DNA from: Mesorhizobium comanense
GTDB taxonomy: Bacteria > Pseudomonadota > Alphaproteobacteria > Rhizobiales > Rhizobiaceae
DNA: 64,000 nt
Assembly: GCF_005503535.1 (NCBI RefSeq)
Contig: NZ_SCNN01000013.1
Span: 151,896-215,895, forward strand
Direction of reading: 5' to 3'
The position numbers and the translations under genes were made by a program. Below, piece by piece: positions 8,574 to 19,280 of the stretch (positions within the stretch are counted from its first letter, which is position 1; every line of letters begins with the position of its first letter). The notes beneath the pieces were generated by a model. The model had not been told where the DNA came from and ran no database searches. It worked only from the letters and a program-made list of their open reading frames with translations.

Positions 8574-9608
8574 ATGGACTATCGACGTTTGGGCGCATCG
8601 GGCCTGAAAGTGCCCGCACTCTCCTTCGGCGCCGGAACCTTCGGCGGTTCCGGGCCGCTGTTCGGCGCCTGGGGCAACAGCGACGCCAGGGAAGCGCGCC
8701 GGCTGGTCGACATCTGCCTGGAGGCGGGCGTCAACCTCTTCGACACGGCGGACGTCTATTCGAACGGTGCGTCGGAAGAAGTGCTTGGCGACGCCATCAA
8801 GGGACGCCGCGACGCCGTGCTGATCTCGACCAAGACGTCACTGCCGATGGGCGACGGGCCGGCTGACTACGGCTCGTCGCGCTCACGCCTGATCAAGTCC
8901 GTCGACGCCGCCTTGAAGCGCCTCGGCACCGACTACATCGACCTGTTGCAGCTGCACGCCTTCGATGCCGGCACGCCGGTCGAGGAGGTGCTGTCGACGC
9001 TCGACGATCTCGTGCGCGCCGGCAAGCTGCGCTATGTCGGCGTCTCCAATTTCTCCGGCTGGCAGGTTATGAAGTCGCTGGCCGAAGCCGACAAGCACGG
9101 CTATCCCCGCTACGCCGCGCACCAGGTCTATTATTCTCTTCTCGGCCGCGACTATGAATGGGAGTTGATGCCGCTCGGCCTCGACCAGGGCGTCGGCGCC
9201 CTTGTGTGGAGCCCGCTCGGCTGGGGCCGCCTGACCGGCAAGATCCGCCGCGGCCAGCCTCTGCCGGAAAAGAGCCGGCTGCACGAAACGGCAAGCTTCG
9301 GACCACCGGTCGAGGACGAGCATCTCTATCGGGTGATGGATGCACTCGATGCGGTGGCAAAGGAAACCGGCAGGACCGTGCCGCAGATCGCCATCAACTG
9401 GCTGTTGCGGCGCCCGACCGTTTCCTCCGTCATCATCGGCGCCCGCAACGAGGAGCAACTGCGCCAGAACCTCGGCGCGATCGGTTGGTCGCTGACGCCG
9501 GAGCAGATGAAAAAGCTGGATGCGGCAAGCGAGGTGACGGCGCCCTACCCGTATTTTCCTTATCGCCGCCAGGAAGGGTTCGCTCGGCTCAATCCGCCGG
9601 CGGTTTGA
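8574..9608 (+). CDS. Aldo/keto reductase
   Basis: A 344-residue NADPH-dependent reductase. The tetrad is D57 and Y62 in LFDTADVYS, K87 in STKTSLPMG, and H128 in LLQLHAF. The cofactor segment SSVIIGARNEEQLRQN is near the C-terminus. A Shine-Dalgarno AAGGAG at 8562-8567 places the start at ATG 8574 (MDYRRLGASG). It probably forms an operon with the upstream MFS pump. It resembles the reductase at 3804 in domain layout, but the two diverge throughout, so this is not a recent duplication. Confidence 0.95.
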   Translation: MDYRRLGASGLKVPALSFGAGTFGGSGPLFGAWGNSDAREARRLVDICLEAGVNLFDTADVYSNGASEEVLGDAIKGRRDAVLISTKTSLPMGDGPADYGSSRSRLIKSVDAALKRLGTDYIDLLQLHAFDAGTPVEEVLSTLDDLVRAGKLRYVGVSNFSGWQVMKSLAEADKHGYPRYAAHQVYYSLLGRDYEWELMPLGLDQGVGALVWSPLGWGRLTGKIRRGQPLPEKSRLHETASFGPPVEDEHLYRVMDALDAVAKETGRTVPQIAINWLLRRPTVSSVIIGARNEEQLRQNLGAIGWSLTPEQMKKLDAASEVTAPYPYFPYRRQEGFARLNPPAV

Positions 9609-9624
9609 GGGGGGGCGTTGAAGC

Positions 9625-9804
9625 TGCCAATCTCCCCCCTTGGGGGGGAGATGTCCGGCAGGACAGAGAGGGGTGTGAAGGAACGCAACGTCGACTAGAA
9701 CTTCTAGCCACGAACGGTTTCGTGGACAGTAAAATCGCCGAGACGCTGGCGGAACAGCACCCCTCTCTGCCCTGCCGGGCATCTCCCCCGCAAGGGGGGA
9801 GATC
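9625..9804. repeat. Family A intergenic repeat, copy 1
   Basis: A mobile-looking element of about 180 bp with inverted ends. The left end is a hairpin CTCCCCCCTTGGGGGGGAG, then AGATGTCCGGCAGGACAGAG. The right end is the reverse complement, CTCTGCCCTGCCGGGCATCT followed by CTCCCCCGCAAGGGGGGAG. The inner 90 bp are not shared with the other copies. Further copies are at 41836, 45816 and 52618, with a half copy at 39172. It fills the gap between the aldo/keto reductase and usg. No coding function is seen. Confidence 0.85.
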
Positions 9805-9820
9805 AGCTCTCCCACCACCC

Positions 9821-10093
9821 CTAATGCACCAAAAACTCCCCATCCACCTTGCGCCACTCATTCGGCGCGATCAGCTTCTGGTGGGTGTAGCAGACCGAAT
9901 GCAGCGGCCCGTCGAGCTTGGCCTTCCAGAACTCGATGAACTTGATCAGCACCGGAAATCGCGGAGCGATGTCATAGTCCTGCCAGATGAAGCTCTGCAG
10001 CAGGTGCGGGTGGTCGGGGAAGTGATAAAGAATCTTGGCCGTGGTCAAGCCATAGCCCTTGAGCATCAGGTCCATTTCTGTGTGGTCGCGCAT
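9821..10093 (-). CDS. usg: Usg family protein
   Basis: A 90-residue protein of the Usg-like family, conserved in Rhizobiales, of unknown function. Diagnostic parts are GYGLTTAKILYHFPDHPHLLQ, then SFIWQDYDIAPRFPVL, FIEFWKAKLDGPLHSV and the C-terminal EWRKVDGEFLVH. The name goes back to a gene upstream of another gene; no biochemical role is established. The length is normal and the frame covers the protein from ATG 10093. It is divergent from acs. Confidence 0.9.
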   Translation of the reverse strand: MRDHTEMDLMLKGYGLTTAKILYHFPDHPHLLQSFIWQDYDIAPRFPVLIKFIEFWKAKLDGPLHSVCYTHQKLIAPNEWRKVDGEFLVH

Positions 10094-10408
10094 GGCAGTC
10101 CCCTTGGGGTCGTCCTGGTTGATTCTCCTTTCCTCCCAACGCAGGATTGTGCGCGCGGTTACTTAACTGTCTATTGATTTTTGTTGATTCAAAACTGCTT
10201 TTCCCTCGCTAAAACATGCATTTAGCAGCGATGCCGAGGGAGTGCTGACAGCCCCTGGCAAAGACGCTGCGGCATCCCGCCGCGCGAATCCAACGTCTAA
10301 TGTTGCCGTCGTCGCGGAACTGTTAATAATGCGCCCGAATTCGCGGCCGCTTCGCCGCGATCCCGCCGGCGTTCAAGCCGGTTGATTGGTTCGGGAGGAA
10401 AGTCAGGA
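10094..10408. other. Intergenic region between usg and acs
   Basis: A 315-bp divergent gap that must hold the promoters of both usg and acs. An AT-richer patch around 10160-10215 is the likely promoter zone. I see no convincing small gene, riboswitch or long inverted repeat. GGGAGGA at 10393-10399 serves as the acs ribosome binding site. Confidence 0.5.
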
Positions 10409-12363
<1,955 letters not shown>

Positions 12364-12364
<1 letters not shown>

Positions 12365-13113
12365 TGACCGGCGAGGCCGCACTTGGCACCGTCAGCCAGC
12401 TCTGGCGCTACCCGGCGAGTTCGCTCGCCGGCGAGCGCCAGGACGCGATGTCGGTCGCTCAGGCCGGGATCGAGGGCGACCGCATGTTCGGCCTCGTCGA
12501 TGCCTCGGACAACGAGATTGCGCGGCCCGACCGCGAGGCGAAGTGGCACAAGGTGCCGCGCATCCGAACCCGGCTCACCAATGACCGTGGCCTGGAGATC
12601 GCCGTCCCCGGCGGCGGCTGGCTGAGCGCACCCAGCGCCGAATGCGATCGCGCCGTGTCCGCCTATCTCGGCTTTCCGGCCTCGCTCCGGCCGTTCGGCC
12701 GGGAAAATGCGCCGGCGGCCTATGCCGGTCCGATGACGCAAGCGCGCTACAACAAGGCGCCGATCCACCTCCTGACCACGGCATCGCTGACGCGGCTGAA
12801 GGCATTGCATCCCGACGGCGCCGCCGATCCGCGCCGCTTCCGCCCCAACATCGTCGTCGACATGGCTGATGTCGAAGGCTCGTTTCCCGAAACCGAATGG
12901 ATCGGCCGCAAGCTCGCCATAGGCGACCTGCACCTGACCATCTCCGAGCCGTGCCGGCGCTGCGGCTTCACCATCATCGCGCAGGACGGTTTCGACCACG
13001 ACCCCGGCATCCTGCGCAACCTGGTCCGCCACAACGCGCACAATCTCGGCGTCTACTGCACGGTCGACCAGCCGGCGCGCGTCGAGATCGGCGCGGCGAT
13101 GCGGTTCGTCTGA
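12364..13113 (+). CDS. MOSC domain protein
   Basis: A 249-residue protein with an N-terminal MOSC beta-barrel-type region (about 5-100: QLWRYPASSLAGE...GIEGDRMFGLVD) and a MOSC domain (about 110-245: KAPIHLLTTASLTRL, then RRFRPNIVVD). The conserved cysteine is in EPCRRCGFT. Family members bind molybdenum cofactor or serve as sulfur carriers and N-hydroxylated compound reductases (as in YcbX and mARC). It overlaps the acs stop by four bases (ATGA). Why a Moco-type protein is coupled to acetate activation is not clear. Confidence 0.9.
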
Positions 13114-13222
13114 CGGCATTCCCCGCCCTGTAATACGCGTGACAGAAAACCGCGTCATACAGCCCCTCGGCGCGATCCGTCCTGCTGCCCGACACCTTGA
13201 AATCCCATCGATCGGAGTGCTG

Positions 13223-14041
13223 ATGACTTCCCTGCCCGTTCTTGGCGCCGCCATGACCCTCAACGATCTCGAAATCCATCGTGACTGGCTTTTCGAAAAA
13301 CAGCGCGACCTGGAACTGCAGAGCTTTGCGGAGGCTGACGTCCTCAACGGTGATTGGGCGCCGCTTGCCGCCCGCGCCAACAAGCTTCTCGACGGACATG
13401 AAGGCCGGCTCGGCATTCACGGGCCTTTCTGGGGCTTCACCATTGCCTCGCAGGATCCCGACATCCGCGCTGTCGTCAGCAAGCGTCTGGTCCAGGGCAT
13501 CGAGGTCTGCGCCGCCATCGGCGCGACGCATATGGTCGTCCACAGCCCCTACACGACCTGGTCCTACAACAACCTCGACAACAATCCCGGTGAGCGGGAG
13601 AAGATCATCGAATACTGCCATCTGACATTGCGCGATGCCGTCGGGCAGGCCGAGAACATCGGCTGCACCATGGTTCTGGAAAACATCGAGGACAAGGACC
13701 CGCACATCCGCGTGGCGCTGGCCGACAGCTTCAACTCCCCTGCCGTCGCCGTCTCGATCGACACTGGCCATGCCTATTATGCGCATGGCTCGACCGGTGC
13801 TCCGCCGGTCGATTACTACGTGCATGCCGCCGGCAACCGGCTGCGCCACGTCCACCTCCAGGATGCCGACGGCTATGCCGACCGGCATTGGAGCCTCGGC
13901 GAAGGGACCATCCAGTGGCGCTCGGTCTTCGCAGCGCTGGCGAAGCTCGACAGCAATCCGCGCCTGATCATCGAGATCAAGGACAAGTCGAAAATACCGG
14001 CCTCGGCCGCCTACATCGCCTCGCTCGGCCTGGCTGAGTAG
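13223..14041 (+). CDS. Sugar phosphate isomerase/epimerase family TIM-barrel protein
   Basis: A 272-residue xylose-isomerase-like TIM barrel (AP endonuclease 2 fold). Visible metal and active-site features are the GIHGPFWGF strand, VVHSPYT, the glutamate in MVLENIED, the SIDTGHAYYAHG motif, HVHLQDADGYADRHWSLGEG, and IIEIKD near the C-terminus. These fit metal-dependent isomerases or epimerases acting on sugars or polyols; the substrate is unknown. ATG 13223 with CGGAG at 13213-13217 is preferred over an in-frame GTG at 13139, which adds 28 unrelated residues. It is monocistronic as far as can be seen. Confidence 0.88.
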   Translation: MTSLPVLGAAMTLNDLEIHRDWLFEKQRDLELQSFAEADVLNGDWAPLAARANKLLDGHEGRLGIHGPFWGFTIASQDPDIRAVVSKRLVQGIEVCAAIGATHMVVHSPYTTWSYNNLDNNPGEREKIIEYCHLTLRDAVGQAENIGCTMVLENIEDKDPHIRVALADSFNSPAVAVSIDTGHAYYAHGSTGAPPVDYYVHAAGNRLRHVHLQDADGYADRHWSLGEGTIQWRSVFAALAKLDSNPRLIIEIKDKSKIPASAAYIASLGLAE

Positions 14042-14163
14042 CGGGCGGACAACTCGCTCGCCATAGCCGCGCCTTCGCTTCGCCGCCCCTCGTCAGTGTC
14101 AATCGGGCCACCAGATTGCCACATCAATCGGATGAGTGAGGTCGATCAGAAGGAGGCGAAGCC

Positions 14164-14979
14164 ATGCGTCGATTGAATCTTGCCCTGGCGCTGGCGATCT
14201 TCTGGCCCGCGCCCCTGGCTGTCGCAGGCGAAACTGCCGCCGACCCCGGCAAGCAGGCATCGCCCAACGGGCTTCCGGCCAACGCAGTCGCGGACTATCA
14301 GCTTGGCGGCGCCTACGAACCGCCGGCAGGGGTAAACGTCGTTGTACGCGACAGCAGCGCCGCGCCGGCTTCGGGGCTCTACAGCATCTGCTATGTGAAC
14401 GGCTTCCAGACTCAGCCGGCGACGCAATGGCCTGCGGATCTGCTTGTTGCGGATCGAGCGGGACAGCCTCTCGCCGACCCCGATTGGCCGGACGAATACC
14501 TGCTGAACATATCCTCGCAAAAGCTTCGGCAGCGAATCCTGGGGCGTCTCACTGAAACCATCTCCAGATGTGCGCGGGCCGGCTTCAACGCCGCCGAGTT
14601 CGACAATCTCGATTCGTACACGAGATCGAAAGGTGCCTTGAAGAAAGCGGACGCGCTGGCCCTCGCCCTGTTGCTGGTGCGCACGGCGCACGAAAGCGGG
14701 CTCGCTGCTGGACAAAAGAACACGCCGCAGCTGACTGAAAAAGATCGGCAGGGGATCGGCTTCGACTTCGCGATCGCCGAGGAGTGTCACCGATACGACG
14801 AGTGCAAGGCCTACACCCGTTTCTATGGCAACAAGGTCATCGACATCGAGTACACCGACAATCTCCGGGGCTCGTTCTCGGATGTGTGTGCGGATCCTAC
14901 GATCCCGCGCAACACGATATTGCGCGACCGCAAACTCTCGCCGGCGACGCACCGGCAATATCATTTCGAGCATTGTTGA
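14164..14979 (+). CDS. Exported GH114-like endo-alpha-1,4-polygalactosaminidase family protein
   Basis: A 271-residue protein with a signal peptide (about 1-21, ending AVAGE). The mature part matches the GH114 TIM-barrel family: DYQLGGAY at the start, GLYSICYVNGFQTQPATQWPADLL, DEYLLNI, GFNAAEFDNLDSYTRSKG carrying the likely catalytic acids, and DFAIAEECHRYDECKAYTRFYGNKV. Known members cut alpha-1,4-linked galactosamine polymers. The role here may be in exopolysaccharide turnover, which is inference. It has four cysteines near the centre and the C-terminus. It stands alone, with the cfa gene convergent downstream. Confidence 0.8.
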   Translation: MRRLNLALALAIFWPAPLAVAGETAADPGKQASPNGLPANAVADYQLGGAYEPPAGVNVVVRDSSAAPASGLYSICYVNGFQTQPATQWPADLLVADRAGQPLADPDWPDEYLLNISSQKLRQRILGRLTETISRCARAGFNAAEFDNLDSYTRSKGALKKADALALALLLVRTAHESGLAAGQKNTPQLTEKDRQGIGFDFAIAEECHRYDECKAYTRFYGNKVIDIEYTDNLRGSFSDVCADPTIPRNTILRDRKLSPATHRQYHFEHC

Positions 14980-15034
14980 TGCTCCGGCAGCGCGCACATC
15001 TTTGCCAGCCTGAATGCATCGACAGGGCGGGGCG

Positions 15035-16303
15035 CTACCGGTACAAATCAGCCCGCGTCGGCGGCAGGCCGCTCGGACCGCGTGCCCGCCTGGTGGCGAC
15101 AGTCTGGAATATCTGCGCCGAGCCCCGATCGAAGGTGATCGAGCAGCCGGTGAGATAAAGCAGCCAGAGCCGCGCACGCGGTTCGCCGACCTCGGCGATC
15201 GCCTCGGTGAAGCGGGCATGCAGGCGTTCGGCCCATAGCCTGCAGGTGCACGCATAATGTTCGCGCAGATTCTCGACATCGGCGACGAGAAAGCCATGGG
15301 CCTCGAGATTGCCCAATGTCATGCCGATCGTGTCGACCTCGCCGCCGGGAAAGATGTATTTGATCAGCGCCTTGTACTCCGCGCCCTTGCGCAGGGTCTT
15401 CCTCGTGCCGCCCTTGCCGCGCCGCGTGATGGCGTGATGCAGGTAGATGCCGCCGGGCTTCAGCAGGCGGTGCACGGTCGAAAAGTAGGTGGCGTGATTG
15501 GCGATGCCGACCGCCTCGAACATGCCGATCGACGAGATCTTGTCGTAGCTGCCGTCGAGCTCGGTGTAGGATTTGATGTCGATGGTGATCCTGTCCTCCA
15601 GCCCCTCGGCGCGTATGCGTTCGCGCGCCAGTCGGGTCTGTTCTTCCGAAAGCGAGACACCGTGACCGATGGCGCCGTAATGCTTGGCGGCATGGATCAG
15701 CATGGCGCCCCAGCCGCAACCTATGTCGAGCAGCCGGTCGCCCGGCCTCAGCCTCAGCTTGCGGCAGATGTGGTCGAGCTTGTCCTTCTGCGCTTCGTCG
15801 ATGCCTTTGGCGAAATCGGTGAAGTAGGCGCAGGTGTAGACCATGCGCTCGTCGAGGAAGAGCCGGTAGAATTCATTCGAAATGTCGTAGTGGTGCTCGA
15901 TCGCCTTCTTGTTCGAACCGCTGACGAAGGGGTTTTGCCCTGTGAGATCGGCCCGTTTCGTCATTTGCCGTCGGGAGAAGAGCACCGCGGGCAGGTCGCG
16001 CAGGATCGCCAGCTTCGGTAGCGACTTGAGACGCAGCTTGCCTTTCGACGGCAGTGCGTAGAGGTCGAATATCGACCCGCCTTCGACGTCGATGGTCTTG
16101 GCGATCCACATTTCCACCAGGGTCGAGAAATTCGGCCGGCGGGCCAGTTGCCAGACGATGTCCTGGTCGTTGATGGCCAGCACCGGGCCGGCGGACGGAC
16201 CGATACGCTCGCCGGTCCACAGCCGGACGGCAAAACCCGGCTTCAGCGCTTCGACGACGGTCCGAACGATGCGTGCCGCCTTGTCGGCTGCATCCATGCC
16301 CAC
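15035..16303 (-). CDS. cfa: Cyclopropane-fatty-acyl-phospholipid synthase
   Basis: A 422-residue SAM-dependent methyltransferase adding a methylene bridge to unsaturated acyl chains of membrane phospholipids. An N-terminal domain (about 1-115) precedes the methyltransferase domain. KKAIEHHYDISNEFYRLFLD is the family signature, and the SAM site is LLDIGCGWGAM around residues 191-201. Further motifs are SIGMFEAVG and HHAITRRG. The start may be ATG 16303 or the second ATG at 16297. Rhizobia commonly carry two cfa genes; this is one of them. It is transcribed toward the GH114 gene. Confidence 0.95.
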   Translation of the reverse strand: MGMDAADKAARIVRTVVEALKPGFAVRLWTGERIGPSAGPVLAINDQDIVWQLARRPNFSTLVEMWIAKTIDVEGGSIFDLYALPSKGKLRLKSLPKLAILRDLPAVLFSRRQMTKRADLTGQNPFVSGSNKKAIEHHYDISNEFYRLFLDERMVYTCAYFTDFAKGIDEAQKDKLDHICRKLRLRPGDRLLDIGCGWGAMLIHAAKHYGAIGHGVSLSEEQTRLARERIRAEGLEDRITIDIKSYTELDGSYDKISSIGMFEAVGIANHATYFSTVHRLLKPGGIYLHHAITRRGKGGTRKTLRKGAEYKALIKYIFPGGEVDTIGMTLGNLEAHGFLVADVENLREHYACTCRLWAERLHARFTEAIAEVGEPRARLWLLYLTGCSITFDRGSAQIFQTVATRRARGPSGLPPTRADLYR

Positions 16304-16506
16304 TCCTCACGACCGATGATCCCGGCCATGATCTTGGCGGTTTGATCGCCTCGCCGCAACCCCTGCGTCGGCTGGCTCGGCGCACGTACGAGTGTTTCAC
16401 TCCCGACACACTTGAACGGCTTCAGCACGCCTCAGCGGGCGTCGTTGAAAGGAGCACTTGCCAAAGCGCGGGAAACACCCCACCTTGGGGTCGTGTTCAA
16501 CGAACT

Positions 16507-16521
16507 GAAAGGAGGTGATCC
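16507..16521 (+). promoter_or_regulatory. Extended Shine-Dalgarno matching the whole anti-SD tail
   Basis: GAAAGGAGGTGATCC is complementary over 15 bases to the canonical 3' end of bacterial 16S rRNA. This is far longer than the usual 4-6 base match. The GGAGG core lies 7 bases before ATG 16523, an ideal spacing, and decides that start. The match is seen directly; the 16S sequence is from general knowledge, since no rRNA gene is in the window. Confidence 0.75.
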
Positions 16522-16522
16522 G

Positions 16523-16594
16523 ATGTCGAGTGATTTCGTTTTCCAGAACGTGGCCTCAGCGGATTGCCCTTTCGGGAAGCAGACTTCCCGTTAA
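16523..16594 (+). CDS. Candidate 23-residue small protein
   Basis: A 24-codon frame (start ATG 16523, stop TAA 16592-16594) directly behind the 15-base Shine-Dalgarno. The peptide begins MSSDFVFQ and has CPFGK in its second half. It has no signal peptide or membrane segment. It could be a real small protein, a leader peptide, or an accident of a structured RNA. The frame could be extended upstream to a TTG at 16412 (60 residues), but the ribosome site argues for the short form. There is no downstream gene on this strand for several kb, so a leader role is less likely. Confidence 0.5.
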   Translation: MSSDFVFQNVASADCPFGKQTSR

Positions 16595-16665
16595 GGCGCG
16601 AGAAGCGCGGCGAGTAGCCCGAAGGGGTTGCCGCCAGGAGCCGCGCCATGGACGGAAACACGGAA

Positions 16666-16705
16666 GGCCGCCGGCTTCGAAAGAAGCGGCGGCCTTTTCC
16701 TTTTT
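16666..16705 (+). terminator. Rho-independent terminator of the small-protein transcript
   Basis: GGCCGCCG (16666-16673) pairs with CGGCGGCC (16687-16694), with an inner GCTTC/GAAG extension and a GAAA loop. It is followed by TTTTCC and TTTTT. It closes the transcript containing the 23-codon frame 72 bases after its stop codon. It lies just before the convergent stop codon of the vWA gene at 16716. Confidence 0.8.
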
Positions 16706-16715
16706 GGGCCGGGCC

Positions 16716-18077
16716 TTACTTCGTCAATGCCAGGGTTTCGATGTTGCGGGCGATCGTCTGGAAAGCGGTATCCAGCTCGATGCCGTCGGCTGCCTGGTAG
16801 AAGTGCTTGACCGAACCCCTATCAGGGCTGGCACAGCTTTGCAGCGTCGTGACGGCATTCGCCTCGTCGAGCTTGAAGCCGATCGTGAAGATTTCTATGC
16901 CTTTGTCGCGCATGGCGGCGCAGAGCTTTGTCGCAGCTGTACGGGTCGCTTCCTTACCGGCATCGTTGTAGACCCCGTCAACGCCGCTGGCGTCGAAATA
17001 GGACAGATTGAATTCACCATCCGTCATAAGGATTGCGTACTTGCCAACTTTCTTCGGATCGGCCACGGCTGGCCGTTGTGAAGCATTGAGAACGCCGCCC
17101 CAACTCTCCGAAAGCATGTACCAAGTCCACTGGACGCCGATATGGCCGGCCGTGCCACCCGAAGCGACAAGGTCCTTGATGACGTTCTTGAGCGTGGCGG
17201 CGTTGGCCGTCAAAGGCACCAGTTCGGCAACCGGGCAAGCCGCGGTTCGCGTGTTTGTTGCAAAGCCCGACAACAGAAAGTCGCGGTTGACCATGCTGGA
17301 ACCTGGACCCGCGTCCGAATACTGATCGGCGCCCTTGCGTTCGGTGGCGCAATTGTCCGGGCGTGGCGATGCCGAGGCAGGCTGGGCGCTTGCATTGCCC
17401 GGCGCCTGCTTGCGCTGGTTGGCGTTGGTTTCGACATAGACGCTGCTGGCTGCAAGCTGTCCGGCATTGACCGAATTGGCGTAGGGCACGATGGACACGC
17501 GCACCCTTGGCTTGGCGGGATCCTGATTGCCCAGGAAACTGTCCACGGCATTGGCCGCGGCGGTCTTCAGGTCCTTGATCTTCTGACCGGCCATCGATCC
17601 GGTCACATCGAGCATCATCGCCACTTCGATGGTCTTGTCCGAATAGAGGGATGTCGTCGACGCGGTGACCCGCCTGGTGTCGCTCGTGCCGAAAATCGGG
17701 AAGAACAAGGCGACATCGACATGGGCGTCCACCTGTACCGTCTTGGCGACCTTGTCGACGATCAGCCGGTCAAGGGTAACCTGGCCCGGCTGCAGAATTC
17801 CTGCGCTGTCATTGGCGTCGAGGAAAGCTTTCACCGACCTGTTGGCATCGGCTTCCTTGATGGCGCCGGTCGTGATGTCGCGCGCCGTCGAGGTCACCGC
17901 CGCGTCGACCACACCTTGCAGGCTCGATCTGGCGTTGTAGAGCTGCGAGATGTTGACCGAGAAGCCGGCGGCTAGCGCCAAGACCGAGGCAGCAAGGCCG
18001 AACAGGATTGCGAAATTTCCACCGCGATGTACGGCGAAAGCGCCGACCGCGTGAACAAGACCCCCGTAATTCCGCAT
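16716..18077 (-). CDS. TadG-like pilus assembly protein with von Willebrand A domain
   Basis: A 453-residue protein with a short cytoplasmic N-terminus and one transmembrane segment (about 20-42) of the TadE/TadG 'GNFAILFGLAA' type. A vWA domain follows (about 150-450). The MIDAS-like motif is D157-VTGS-161 with a later TDGEFN, so metal binding is plausible. TadG proteins belong to the Tad/Flp tight-adherence machinery and sit in the envelope. No other tad genes are nearby, so this is an orphan copy. AT-rich DNA around 18160-18220 is its likely promoter. Confidence 0.88.
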   Translation of the reverse strand: MRNYGGLVHAVGAFAVHRGGNFAILFGLAASVLALAAGFSVNISQLYNARSSLQGVVDAAVTSTARDITTGAIKEADANRSVKAFLDANDSAGILQPGQVTLDRLIVDKVAKTVQVDAHVDVALFFPIFGTSDTRRVTASTTSLYSDKTIEVAMMLDVTGSMAGQKIKDLKTAAANAVDSFLGNQDPAKPRVRVSIVPYANSVNAGQLAASSVYVETNANQRKQAPGNASAQPASASPRPDNCATERKGADQYSDAGPGSSMVNRDFLLSGFATNTRTAACPVAELVPLTANAATLKNVIKDLVASGGTAGHIGVQWTWYMLSESWGGVLNASQRPAVADPKKVGKYAILMTDGEFNLSYFDASGVDGVYNDAGKEATRTAATKLCAAMRDKGIEIFTIGFKLDEANAVTTLQSCASPDRGSVKHFYQAADGIELDTAFQTIARNIETLALTK

Positions 18078-18410
18078 CCAACAGCCTCCGCATGCCTCGG
18101 CCTCGTCGCCGCGAAGAGGGCAATGCAGGATTCCAGCCGGATGCCGCCTTGGATCGGCGGAAAAGAAACAAGCTATTGTTTTTGCTTTATTTTTCGAACA
18201 CCAAAAGGTGAATGATCGGTAAATGCCACGACAATGCGATCCCGTCGTTTACGAAGCACTTACCAAGAGACCGCGTCCTGCGGCACAGGATGCGCGACAC
18301 GTCCCGGGACGGCACATGGCGACCTGTGCCAGAGCGAAGCAGGATCAGCTCGTGTCAGGCATCGATCCGCGTGCCGGACCGGAAGGGCCTTGCCTCCGAC
18401 AACGGCAGGC
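18078..18410. other. Intergenic region upstream of the TadG-like gene
   Basis: A 333-bp gap between two leftward genes. The part next to the TadG-like start (18160-18220) is AT-rich, with runs of T and A, and is the probable promoter. The remainder is GC-rich, and short frames there show no family resemblance. I see no RNA gene. Confidence 0.45.
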
Positions 18411-19280
18411 TCAGGCCAGCATCCCGGCGCTGGCTGTCCGGTCGATGCCATGATGCGGCGGATTGAACAACCTCCCTTCCTGCTCATAGGTCCAGACCTT
18501 GAACAGGCTGAGCCGGTGCGGCCCGAAGCTGTGCAGCAGGGGCACGTCGGTGGCGTCACGGCCGCGCGCAATGACGACACGACCGATCCGGGGCGTATTG
18601 TGGCGGGCGTCGAACGTGTACCATTTGCCGCCGAGGAACACCTCCATCCACGCAGAGAAGTCCATCGGCGCCGGGTCGGCCGGCACGCCGATATCGCCCA
18701 GATAGCCGTTCACATAGCGCGCCGGAATGTTCATGCAGCGGCAGAGCGTGATCGCCAGGTGGGCGAAATCGCGGCAGACCCCGACCCTTTCCTCATGCGC
18801 CTGCGCGGCCGTGCGCGTCGAGCGCGCATAGCCGTAGCCGAAGGACAGCCGGTTGTGGACATAGTCGACGATCGCCTGCACCCGCGCCCAGCCCGGGGGC
18901 AGGTGTCCGAACAGCTGCCAGGCGAGGCTGCTGAGATGATCGGTCTCGCAATAGCGGCTGCCCAGGAGATAACCGAGCACATCGTCCGGCAATTCCGCCA
19001 CCGGCATCTCGCGCGCCAAGGTGTTGACTTCGTCTGTTTCGCCGCTGTCCTCCACGACGGCGTCATAAAGGATGCGAAAGGTGCCGGCTGGCGCGGTGAA
19101 GCGGCGGCAGGCATTGCCGTGCAGGTCCTCATAGAGTTTGGTCGGCACCGAAGGCGAGGTCAGGACACGCGTCTGCCGCTTGATGTCGGCCTTTCTGTCC
19201 TTGTGGATCTCCAGCAGCGAAATGACCGGGGTGGCCTCGGTGCACTCGATGGCGATCTCGTAGCCGAGGCGGATCAGCAT
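18411..19280 (-). CDS. Transglutaminase-like cysteine protease family protein
   Basis: A 289-residue cytoplasmic protein with an N-terminal beta domain (about 1-80) and a transglutaminase-like core (about 135-230). The core cysteine is C169 in RVGVCRDFAH and the aspartate is D224 in WYTFDARHN. The usual histidine of the HAWVE motif is serine here (MDFSAWMEV, about 206-214). This variant occurs in a recognised subfamily as I remember it, so the true activity is uncertain. The start ATG 19280 opens the family sequence MLIRLGYEI; a 54-residue upstream extension is not family-like. It is divergent from the HAD gene. Confidence 0.88.
   Translation of the reverse strand: MLIRLGYEIAIECTEATPVISLLEIHKDRKADIKRQTRVLTSPSVPTKLYEDLHGNACRRFTAPAGTFRILYDAVVEDSGETDEVNTLAREMPVAELPDDVLGYLLGSRYCETDHLSSLAWQLFGHLPPGWARVQAIVDYVHNRLSFGYGYARSTRTAAQAHEERVGVCRDFAHLAITLCRCMNIPARYVNGYLGDIGVPADPAPMDFSAWMEVFLGGKWYTFDARHNTPRIGRVVIARGRDATDVPLLHSFGPHRLSLFKVWTYEQEGRLFNPPHHGIDRTASAGMLA

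Noticed and set aside
9625..9804. Repeated sequences considered as a CRISPR array
   Set aside because: Copies are far apart, inverted relative to each other, and have hairpin ends; there is no direct-repeat/spacer periodicity and no cas gene.
16412..16522. A longer, 60-residue version of the small protein at 16523
   Set aside because: It would start at a TTG without a ribosome site, while the extreme Shine-Dalgarno points to ATG 16523. The upstream part looks like structured leader RNA.
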